Assembly (NCBI GenBank): GCA_024036415.1
Contig: JAMWET010001896.1
Span: 607,501-671,500 of the forward strand
DNA length: 64,000 nucleotides
Reading direction: 5' to 3'
DNA from: Prochilodus magdalenae
Lineage: Eukaryota > Chordata > Actinopteri > Characiformes > Prochilodontidae
Below, piece by piece: positions 54,840-64,000 of this stretch; the first letter of the stretch is position 1; each line of letters begins with the position of its first letter. Position numbers and translations under genes: made by a program. The notes under the pieces are model-generated. The model was not told the origin of the DNA. It searched no databases and saw nothing but the letters and a program-made list of their open reading frames with translations.

Positions 54840-55290
54840 TATCATGGGATTGGGAATGCTATTGGGAAGGAAGATAAAGGTCACCAGATAACAATAAATA
54901 ATGATAAACTGAACCTGATATGGACAAAACTTATTGAGCTACACATACAGTAGTAGTGTCTATCAGTATGGTTATTGGGCCGCCATGTTTGCTAACCCAA
55001 CATGCCAGGCATCTTGGCATGGAGCTGGAGAGGTTCCTAATGCTGCCCTGCAATGATCCATCCGAGTCACTCCATAACAGTCTGGCACGGCACGGTTGCA
55101 TTGCAGTCTGTGTTGGCGTGGTGTTAAGTACAGTCGTTGTATAAGTCTGAGTGCACGTACTCCTGAGTCGTGCCCATATGGTGCCTATGGAAGGCATCAC
55201 TGTTTGCTAGATGTCCAGAATCGTGGCCTTTGGGTCACTCAGGTACAGCGACAGGCTCAACACTGCTACACTGGATTGATCATAATGAGG
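54840..55290 (-). mobile_element. Tc1-like family B relic
   Basis: The 3' end (GGGAAGGAAGATAAAGGTCA, TTGAGCTACACATACAG) is followed by CAGGCATCTTGGCATGGAGC, then a jump to CCGAGTCACTCCATAACAG and GGGTCACTCAGGTACAGCGA. The SDESRF segment is deleted. Same arrangement relative to an HTH element as at 5165-5645. Confidence 0.8.
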
Positions 55291-56280
55291 TCATGAACAT
55301 TTCCAGGTAGATGGCGTATGTCATCAGGAGTTGTCATGGTGGTGTGTATTCAGTAATATTAGCGGTACCTGTCAGGGCCTACGCTATAAGGTTATGATGA
55401 TATCGTTGGACCTTATGTACTATGCTAATGTTGGCTAAACCTATGCTCATAAACAGCCATTAGTCAAATATTATGACAGTCATGTTGACATGGACTGTTA
55501 TATTAATAATCCATCATGACGGCTGATGACAGCATATGCCATATTAACTGCATGGATATGTCAACGTTACGTAGCAATTAAGGTGTTACCAATCGGTCAA
55601 TTTCCCAATTTCAGCATTCCTGGTTTGAAACATCCCAACCATATGAACAGGAAGCTTTGAAACAGGAGCGAATGCTCCACATATTCGATCTCTTAATAAG
55701 TGTCCATGTGTGATATGGGTCCAGCTAGCTTGCTCAGCCATGGAGACAGAACCTTCCCAGATCAGCTATTGGCCCACAGAGTATGCTCTACATGCTAAAG
55801 CTTCAAATAAGCCCAAGCCTGATCTTCATTTGAGGCATGGCAGGTGTGGGCTTGGGGTGGGGGGTGTAGGGTTTGATCATGCACAGGAGGGATTTGACTG
55901 ATGAAGATGGAGGTAGAGGTTGCACGTAGAGAGAGTTCTGTCCTTTGCAGGCGTAGCAACAAAACGCAGCCCTTCGCGGAAATCTCCAGTGCCATCTCAG
56001 GGGCCTGCTTAAGGGCCTCTACGGACCATTATTGCCTTTCACCATATCACTCTTCATGTAACTACTACAGCCACTGGTACTTACTCACTATCGGCAAAAT
56101 GAGCTTCGGCCCCAAATCCGCTCCGCTCAGCACTATGTGGCCTTCCAGGTGTCAAAACCGAAACGTGGTCTATATGAGCCTTTCCTATACACTACCTTGT
56201 CTTAGAGCGAGCTGTCAAGATGACAAATGACGGGACATAGCTTTCAGTCAGGACTTGTTATGAGATATTTTAAAGTGTTG
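55291..56280. other. Unique stretch, no gene recognised
   Basis: No family recognised. An open frame at 55901-56230 has no domain or splice support. Confidence 0.35.
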
Positions 56281-57965
56281 TAAAAGAATCTAAAGTTTCT
56301 CCATGTCCCACGCATCCCTCGCTCCTACCCCGCTGAGGATCCTCTCCTGCTGTCAATCACACCCCTTAATTCAGGCCGGATTCATACCACGATTCGGGAA
56401 CGGAGTCCAATTAAGACGAGCAGGAGTTACGGCTATGAGGACGTCTTCATCAGGCCACTGTTTGCTGAGCTAATTATTAGGCTGTGTTTATTGATGTACG
56501 CAATTAGAGGCTTGCTGTTTTTCTCGCACCGGTGCGTTTGTAGCCCTCGGGGCTTTATTGTACGATCATAGAGTCGACGGATTCCGCGCCATAACCTTTA
56601 CCTGTCCGTCTTCCTGTCGGGAATAATCAGCTCGTTATTGTTCCTATCAGGGACCGTTCTTCAAAGCAACTTCAAGCCTGCGTTCTCAAATTTCGCCATC
56701 ACGTTACGCCCACACTCCTATTCCAGGTTTCCATCTGATTTCCGCTACGGCATGCAATCGCGGCGAAACGGTGCTGCCGTGTTGCAGGAATGTTGCACAG
56801 AGGGCCTCCTTACATAATGAGCAGGTAGATGTGGCTGAATCCCATATTTGCCGCACATTAAGACTGACACTGTTCCTTCAGTCCTCCCGTCCTGTCAGCC
56901 ATCCCTATAGATGCTACGTCCTTAATGACACATTGTCACGCAGGCTGCGCCGAGATGGCAATTCCGCCGCCAAGGATTGGGCCTACCGGTTCTAGAAGGA
57001 AAAATAAAAAGCCGTTTGGGAAGTTTAATGGTAAATGGGGAACAGTGAGGCTTCTTGCTTTGGAGAGCCGTACGTCAGATTGATGGACGTTAGCCCTGCG
57101 CTCAGGAATAGCCTGTCAGTTGTACAGCTGTCGCGTATTAATGGCACGCCAATGGTCACTTAACTGGACGCTTGATTGGCCCTGACAGCGAGGGAAAATA
57201 ATGTTCATATTCCGACCCAACACTGGGATATGAACGCGGGCTATAAGCTATCCTACCTGCGCCCATCTCCACATATACTTCTTAGTTAGCCGGCCCGAGC
57301 CTTCACCCGCCTGAGCCATCACCAGATGTCAGCCTTCCGTTTCCTCACTCCTTGTTTTTTAAATAGCATCCATTTCTACCCTGTTTACATAACGGCGGGG
57401 AAAAAAAAAAAGCGCTGCCGGGTGCCGGACCTTGAAACGCTTACATTCCGTTGATGCATGATCCCTCTGGGCACCCGGAAAATCCATACGTGTCTGTTTG
57501 AGTGAAGCAATTATTTGTATGAATCCGTCATCCGGGCTGGAAGGAAGAGAAAGGAGGGAAAGAGGAGAAAGCGAATAGAGCATCGCACGCTGGCCGTATA
57601 TCGAGCGCGAGTGGACTGTTGGCTGCTCAACTGTGCTTAATTAATTTCCACCGATATTCACAGCGAGCAGGCGGCCGCCTCATGAGTCAAATCCCCCCGT
57701 CATCTGCATATACAGAAATGTTCAATCAATATGACGTTATCGATCGCCACCATTTATATAAGCGGGCCGCGCATCCAGCCGGATCGACTTGATAATCAGT
57801 CTTGCCGAGGATAATCGCATCACCGTCCCGGCCATTTGCATCCGCACACCATATAAGTGAGTCATTATTTGAGATGAAACATGCAGGCAGCGTTCAGGCA
57901 ACATAAAGCACGGCCGAGAGTTCCTTGCCTTCTGGTGGGCATTGGACACTGACGCATGCATTTAC
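56281..57965. other. Large unique block, candidate conserved non-coding DNA
   Basis: About 1.7 kb without repeats, dense in AT cores within balanced, CpG-containing DNA: CCCCTTAATTCAGGCC, GTCCAATTAAGACG, GAGCTAATTATTAGGC, GCAATTAGAGGC, GCTTAATTAATTTCC, TGATAATCAGTC. A 52-bp piece (56746-56797) is duplicated at 58613. No splice-bounded exon is convincing. Regulatory function is inference. Confidence 0.35.
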
Positions 57966-58117
57966 CATCAAGGGACTAGCCACGCAGTTAGCAGCACCCA
58001 GACGGAATCAAGCGACGGGAATGAAACTTGGTGGGTAGGTTCGACGTTGGGAGACAGGCAAATGGTTCAAGCTTCACCTTCTGGTGCGCATGTGACGTAG
58101 GCAAATACGCCTTGTCG
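57966..58117. other. Short unique stretch before the Tc1 pair
   Basis: No feature recognised. Confidence 0.3.
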
Positions 58118-59125
58118 CTGTACCTGACTGACCCAACAGCCTCAGTTGGGGACATCCAGCAGCAGGCAGATGGCTGCATGACGCAGGACTACATGCATGC
58201 AGACCATGGTGAGCCTGATGCCATACTAGGAGATGTAACTGAAGATGACCCACTCCCATTCTTAGTCACTCCATGAGAGTCTGGCACGACACCATTGCAG
58301 TCTTGTGTGATGCTGACGTGGTGTTAAGGACAGTCCTAGTATCGGTCTCGTTGCATGCACTCTGCATTGTGCAGCTGTCTGCCAATGGTGCTGGCACAAA
58401 CAGGATGAGTAATGGAGGACATCACTGCCCACTGAATGTCCGCCATTGTGGTCGTTGGGTCTGTAGGGTACAGCGATAAGGCACCAGCCTTGCATATGTG
58501 TGTTCAGTCATCCAGACCTCCTCTTGGTACTGTTGCAGGCCTGTAAAGCAGATGCACCTCCTAAAAAGAATGGAGGTACAAATCCGGTGTATAGCTTGCA
58601 GCTGCGTATGGATACGGCATGCAATCGCGGCGAAACGGTGCTGCCATGTTGCAGGAATGTTGCATAGCCTTATTGCTGTACCTGACTGACCCAACAGCCA
58701 CAGCTGGGGACATTCAGCAGCAGGGATGCCCAGCAGGAGTCGTTGGCAGATGGCTGCCTGACGCCATACCAAGAGACATTACTTCTGTATATGACCCATC
58801 ACTGAAGACGACCCACTCCCATTCTAAGTCACTCCATGAGAGTCTGGCACGACACCACTGCACTCTTGAGTGATGCTGATGTGGCGTTAAGGACAGTCGT
58901 TGGAACGGTCTTGTCGCATGCACTCTGCATTGTGCAGCCGTCTGCCAATGGTGCTGGCACAAACAGGATGAGTAATGGAGGACATCACTGCCCGCTGAAT
59001 GTCCGCCATTGTGGTCGTTGGGTCAGTAGGGTACAGCGATAAGGCACCAGCCTTGCATATGTGTGTTCAGTCATCCAGACCTCCTCTTGGTACTGTAGCA
59101 GGCCTGTAAAGCAGATGCACCTCCT
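58118..59125 (-). mobile_element. Tandem pair of Tc1-like family B relics
   Basis: Two copies (58118-58560, 58673-59125) are offset by exactly 563 bp at GAGAGTCTGGCACGACACCA (58275/58838) and CATCCAGACCTCCTCTTGG (58509/59072). Minus-strand words for RLSLTPHQHHSRVQWCRARL, SWSDLEWEWVVFSDGS are readable in the second copy. The catalytic SDE is degraded to SDG there. Identity between copies is high, so the duplication is recent relative to the element's decay. Confidence 0.85.
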
Positions 59126-59685
59126 ACAAAGAATGGAAATCATAACCCCGTAATCATCCCAGCACGACACACGCCGACTTCCGAGGTAAACAAAATTAGC
59201 CAGGCGACACCCGCCGCCATTTTGTTTCCGCCCCTACTTCTCTAGTTGATTGTGTGATTCACACGTTTTGTGAGATCTTCAATCAGACAGCCATTGGCTG
59301 GGTTCGTCCTGAGGTGGGGATGGTGAAAGGTTGGCGGAGAGAAGATCCCTTGCTTTCTACGCCACTGCTCGGCTGGCTGCTAGCACTAAGTGACATCTCC
59401 TGCGCCGCTTTCCTGATCTTCCTGATAGCATGCCCTGGCATTGTGTGAGTTCACAGGTTCAGGGAAGGTGGGAATATAAAGGTAGGGAGGAAAGAAACAG
59501 GAAAGGAGGGCGTTTGTAATTAGCTATGTATTACCTCGAGTGCTTTTCCTTGCAGTGAAGCTCCTCTCAAATCTGGTCTGTTCATCTGGAACTCGGTTCC
59601 ATATATTTCAGTGGGCTACTTCTGCTGATCTCGGTCATATTCCCAGACCCTGTTCCTTTCATAGCTGCGTAGATCTCGTGCACTT
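59126..59685. other. Unique stretch with a weak exon-like segment
   Basis: An acceptor-like CCCCTACTTCTCTAG ends at 59245 and a donor-like GTGAGTTC follows at about 59444, with an open frame between. The encoded residues match nothing known to me and include a hydrophobic run (SCAAFLIFLIACPGIV). Not called as a gene. Confidence 0.3.
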
Positions 59686-61194
59686 ACAGTAACTCAGTAA
59701 GTGTAATGCGTTAGTGTACTGTAAGTAGTGTGTCGGTGTACAGTAACTCAGTAAGTGTAATGTGTTAGTGTACTGTAAGTAGTGTGTCGGTGTACAGTAA
59801 CTCAGTAAGTGTAATGTGTTAGTGTACTGTAAGTAGGGTGTTGGTGTACAGTAGCTCAGTAAGTGTAATGCGTTAGTGTGCTGTAAGTAGTGTGTTGGTG
59901 TACAGTAACTCAGTAAGTGTAATGTGTTAGTGTACTGTAAGTAGGGTGTTGGTGTACAGTAGCTCAGTAAGTGTAATGCGTTAGTGTGCTGTAAGTAGTG
60001 TGTTGGTGTACAGTAACTCAGTAAGTGTAATGCGTTAGTGTGCTGTAAGTAGTGTGTTGGTGTACAGTAACTCAGTAAGTGTAATGTGTTAGTGTACTGT
60101 AAGTAGCGTGTTGGTGTACAGTAACTCAGTAAGTGTAATGTGTTAGTGTGCTGTAAGTAGCGTGTTGGTGTATAGTAACTCAGTAAGTGTAATGTGTTAG
60201 TGTACTGTAAGTAGTGTGTTGGTGTACGGTAACTCAGTAAGTGTAATGTGTTAGTGTACTGTAAGTAGTGTGTTGGTGTACGGTAACTCAGTAAGTGTAA
60301 TGTGTTAGTGTGCTGTAAGTAGCGTGTTGGTGTATAGTAACTCAGTAAGTGTAATGTGTTAGTGTACTGTAAGTAGCGTGTTGGTGTACAGTAACTCAGT
60401 AAGTGTAGTGCGTTAGTGTACTGTAAGTAGTGTGTTGGTGTACAGTAACTCAGTAAGTGTAATGTGTTAGTGTTCTGTAAGTAGTGTGTTGGTGTACGGT
60501 AACTCAGTAAGTGTAATGCGTTAGTGTACTGTAAGTAGTGTGTCGGTGTACGGTAACTCAGTAAGTGTAATGTGTTAGTGTGCTGTGAGTAGCGTGCTGG
60601 TGTACAGTAACTCAGTAAGTGTAATGTGTTAGTGTGCTGTAAGTAGCGTGTTGGTGTACAGTAAGTCAGTAAGTGTAATGCGTTAGTGTGCTGTAAGTAG
60701 CGTGCTGGTGTACAGTAACTCAGTAAGTGTAATGCGTTAGTGTACTGTAAGTAGTGTGTTGGTGTACAGTAACTCAGTAAGTGTAATGAGTTAGTGTGCT
60801 GTAAATAGTGTGTTGGTGTACAGTAACTCAGTAAGTGTAATGCGTTAGTGTACTGTAAGTAGTGCGTTGGTGTACAGTAACCCAGTAAGTGTAATGCGTT
60901 AGTGTACTGTAAGTAGTGTGTTGGTGTACAGTAACTCACTAAGTGTGATGTGTTAGTGTGCTGTAAGTAGCGTGTTGGTGTACAGTAACTCAGTAAGTGT
61001 AATGCGTTAGTGTGCTGTAAGTAGTGTGTTGGTGTACAGTAACTCAGTAAGTGTAATGTGTTAGTGTGCTGTAAGTAGTGTTGGTGTACAGTAACTCAGT
61101 AAGTGTAATGTGTTAGTGTACTGTAAGTAGTGTGTTGGTGTACAGTAACTCAGTAAGTGTAATGTGTTAGTGTGCTGTAAGTAGTGTGTTGGTG
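59686..61194. repeat. 54-bp minisatellite, about 28 units
   Basis: ACAGTAACTCAGTAAGTGTA recurs every 54 bp from 59686. Variants are TGTGTTAGTG/TGCGTTAGTG, GTACTG/GTGCTG and AGTGTG/AGCGTG. One unit near 61071 lost two bases. Because 54 is divisible by three, the minus strand stays open for 426 codons as an 18-residue repeat (YCTPTHYLQYTNALHLLS-like). Nothing supports expression. Confidence 0.97.
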
Positions 61195-61608
61195 TACAGT
61201 GTTCCTTTTGAGTCTTGGTCCACGTCAAGGGTTCTTCCTCATTCTCTTAGGAGGTTTCTTCTTCTGAGTCTTGGTTCCATTTTGGGTTTTTTCCTTTAAA
61301 GGCCTTTTGAGTAGAACTGAACAGAACAGAACCTAAATTGAACTGAATTGAAGTGAACCATGTTCTGATAGCTGCAGATCTGGTGGTTCTCGGAGGGATG
61401 AGTGGGCCGGACATTCGGCGTCTGCACGATTCCTCTCAGCTGTGAATCACGACTCTCTCTCTCCATTCCCGCCATCCGCCTGAGAAATACGGCACCTCCG
61501 TCATTTTGGCTTTCACTCGGTTTATTTATGCCGAGTGCTCAATTCATCAAGCTGAGGTCCGGCCGTGTTGCATTATTTTATTTATGACAGAGAGGCAGAG
61601 GCGGTGAG

Positions 61609-61648
<40 letters not shown>

Positions 61649-61680
61649 GGAGAGTTTTCAATGATTTCAATGATCCTTTC
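61195..61680. other. LINE-like 3' words, unique block and (GA)n
   Basis: TTTTGAGTCTTGGTCC and AAGGGTTCTTCCTCAT (61205-61265) resemble fish LINE 3' regions. 61340-61605 is unique with a hairpin CACTCGG...CCGAGTG (61514-61538). A (GA)n run lies at 61612-61640. Confidence 0.45.
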
Positions 61681-62374
61681 TTAATTGCTTCAGGATTTGT
61701 GGTGCTAATGAAGGTCATGTCCTGACATGAGCAAGCGACCTGCCAAACAATCCTCAGTCAGCGAGCTTCAGAAATGCCAGGGTTTAGGCAACCAAGGTTT
61801 TTGCAGTCTCCTAAAGAGGTGGTCCGTTTCTCTATGGAGTCTTTTACGTAGATATTTGAGAGGAACATAAGGACAACTGGATCATTGACGCTCAGATTAA
61901 CATCAGGAAAAAAAAATCATTCTATTGAAATAAATGTAATATTAGAATGCTATGTGAAGGTTGACCTTTCGTTTGACCTCTGATTCACCCAGGCCGTTTT
62001 AAAGTTGATTGTTCTACATCTGTCTCTTTTGCCGTCAGACCTTGACTGCGAGGCGTTAATGTTTTAATGTAATAGATGTTAATAAATGTTCCTCTTATTT
62101 AACGGAGAAGACTGGGCTTAAAAAGTTGGAGGCTTTGTGGATCTTTGTGGAGATAAAACCCTTCGCAAAGGCTGTATGGACAAATTCATTTCTGTAACTC
62201 TAGAGCAAACAAGAGTCGTTAGATCTAGTAACGTAACTAATCACAGCCACTGTGTAGCTTAACAACCTTTCAGTACAATCACGGTGTGATGCTAACAAGT
62301 AGCTATAGCATTAGCATACAGGACAAAACAATACTGACCTTATGATCTAGTGTATGTCTATTCAAATGTTCCTA
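61681..62374. other. Unique stretch, no gene recognised
   Basis: AT-rich to mixed DNA with no recognised structure. Confidence 0.4.
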
Positions 62375-63870
62375 TTCCACCTTAAATGGTGCAGCAGTTA
62401 CATACAAGTGCCTCAGCCTCTTGTTCAGATTTTACCGTTCCACCTTAAATGGTGTATTAGTTACTCACAGGTCCCTCAGCTTCTTGTTCAAATTTTTCCG
62501 TTCCACCTTAAATGGTGTATCAGTTACTCACAGGTGCTTCAGCTTCTTGTTCAAATTTTTCCGTTCCACCTTAAATGGTGTATCAGTTACTCACAGGTGC
62601 GTCAGCTTCTTGTTCAAATTTTTCCGTTCCACCTTAAATGGTGCAGCAGTTACATACAGGTGACCCGACTTCTTGATTGAATTTTGTCATTCCACCTTAA
62701 ATGGTGTATCAGTTACTCACAGGTGCCTCAGCTTCTTATTCGAATTATTTCATTCCACCTTAAATAGTGCAGCAGTTATACACAGGCGCCTCAGCTTCTT
62801 GTTCAGATTTTTCCGTTCCACCTTAAATGGTGTATCGGTTACTCACAGGTGCGTCAGCTTCTTGTTCAAATTTTTCCGTTCCACCTTAAATGGTGCAGCA
62901 GTTACATACAGGTGACCCGACTTCTTGTTTGAATTTTGTCATTCCACCTTAAATGGTGTATCAGTTACTCACAGGTGCCTCAGCCTCTTGTTCAGATTTT
63001 TCCGTTCCACCTTAAATGGTGTATCGGTTACTCACAGGTGCCTCAGCTTCTTGTTCAAATTTTTCCGTTCCACCTTAAATGGTGTATCAGTTACTCACAG
63101 GTGCCTCAGCTTCCTGTTCAGATTAGCCTATTCCACCTTAAACCTTAAATAGTGGGGCAGTTATATACAGGTGTCTTAGCCTTGTCTTCTAATGTTCCCG
63201 TGCCACCTTAAATGGTGGAGGAGTTACATACAAGCGTCTTACCTTCTCGTTTAAATTATTTAATTCCACCTTAAATGGTGGATCAGTTACTCACAGGTGC
63301 CTCAGCTTCTTGTTCAAATTTTCCTATTCCACCTTAAAATGTGCAGTAGTTACATTAAGATGCCTCATCCTCTTGTTTGAATTTTTCCATTCCACCTTAA
63401 AATGTGCAGCAGTTACATACAAGCGTCTCACCTTCTTGTTTAAATTATTTAATTCCACCTTAAATGGTGGATCAGTTACTCAAATGTGCCTTAGCTTCTT
63501 GTTTAATTTTTTTGTTCCACCTTAAATGGTGCAGCAATTACATACAGGTGACTCGACTTGTTGTTGGAATTTTGTCATTCCACCTTAAATAGTGCAGAAG
63601 TAACATCTAGGCACCTGAGCTTCTTGTTTGTTTCTTCCTGTTCCACCTTCAGTTCGGCAGTAGTTACATAGAACTGCCTCTTGTTGTTTGGAATTTTTTC
63701 ATTTGTTTGAATTGCCCAGTTCCACCTTAAACTGAGCTTCTTGTTTGTTTCTTCCTTTTACATACAGAACAGCCTCTCACTAGAATGTTTTCATTCCACC
63801 TTAAATGCTCCAGCAGTTACATACAGGTGCCTACCACACCTCTCATTTAAAATGTTCCATTCCGCCTTAA
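62375..63870. repeat. 63-bp minisatellite, about 23 units, decaying to the right
   Basis: TTCCACCTTAAATGGTGTAT recurs every 63 bp from 62375 (62438, 62501 and so on). Units alternate between TATCAGTTACTCACAGG and GCAGCAGTTACATACAGG types. The first dozen units are near identical. After about 63120 indels and substitutions accumulate. The period is divisible by three, so all frames stay open (FRSTLNGVSVTHRCLSFLFK-like) without being genes. Confidence 0.95.
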
Positions 63871-64000
63871 ATAGCACATCAAAACTTGCACACCCTTTTG
63901 AGCTAATCACTAGGTTTCAGCCACTTCTGCTGGTCCATTCATCCACAGATGCTTGCATTATGAAAAGGTCGGCTGTCTCTTTTGAATGGTGCACAAAAAA
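63871..64000. other. Window end, no feature recognised
   Basis: Unique sequence after the last minisatellite unit, cut by the window edge. Confidence 0.3.

Noticed and set aside
59246..59443. Exon-like segment with a hydrophobic run
   Set aside because: The acceptor and donor are plausible, but the product resembles nothing known to me and the region is not otherwise distinguished. Left as a note in the features.
59659..60939. 426-codon minus-strand frame
   Set aside because: An 18-residue repeat produced by a 54-bp minisatellite with a period divisible by three. No start context, splice sites or domain.
62354..63525. Short frames with FRSTLNG-like repeats
   Set aside because: All come from the 63-bp minisatellite.

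Overview
The window looks like repeat-rich, non-coding DNA from a ray-finned fish. Long microsatellites, many decayed Tc1/mariner copies, tRNA-headed SINEs and LINE 3' ends of a kind familiar from teleosts point that way. The SINE body type suggests an otophysan fish (characin or catfish group), but that is an inference from remembered repeat families. No complete protein-coding gene is visible. The long open frames are by-products of low-complexity or tandem DNA. I see no bacterial-type genes, operons, CRISPR arrays or rRNA.

Layout. 1-9995: a dense patchwork of repeats, including an (ATCT)n array, a (TA)n block with inverted arms, SINEs, LINE tails, Tc1 pieces and two related compound loci. 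9996-18880: unique sequence interrupted by a LINE relic whose 3' part has expanded into a 75-bp tandem array, plus Tc1 and SINE relics and an AT-rich array. 18881-23480: copies of one AT-tailed repeat (called Z here), one with a perfect 46-bp inverted repeat, then seventeen exactly spaced 47-bp units. 24231-26220: a largely unique block holding the best exon candidate (25887-26008). 26430-29965: Tc1 copies, a strange mosaic duplication that looks like an assembly artefact, and an array of about 100-bp units. 30656-33165: a 2.5-kb polypurine tract. 33976-46665: a 230-bp triplication, Tc1 copies, a 77-bp-arm foldback, (AAT)n arrays with a repeated spacer, and a decayed repeat field. 47484-59125: more Tc1 copies and unique blocks. 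59686-63870: two minisatellites with 54-bp and 63-bp units.

The Tc1 relics are grouped here by visible protein motif: family A (motif GGGGIMVWGCF in the intact relatives), family B (VIFSDESRF), family C (QDNDPKHTS), family D (short element with inverted ends) and a piece encoding a helix-turn-helix (KDHSVKEVAESAGV). All are interrupted and none can encode an active enzyme.

Between the repeats lie unique stretches rich in homeodomain-like TAAT cores (10381-11110, 15606-16430, 24231-26220, 33166-33540, 35201-35660, 38150-38760, 42111-43060, 56281-57965, 61340-61670). Their texture would fit intronic or intergenic DNA of a large developmental locus. Conservation cannot be tested from one sequence, so these are only candidates. 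No genes can be shown to work together here.
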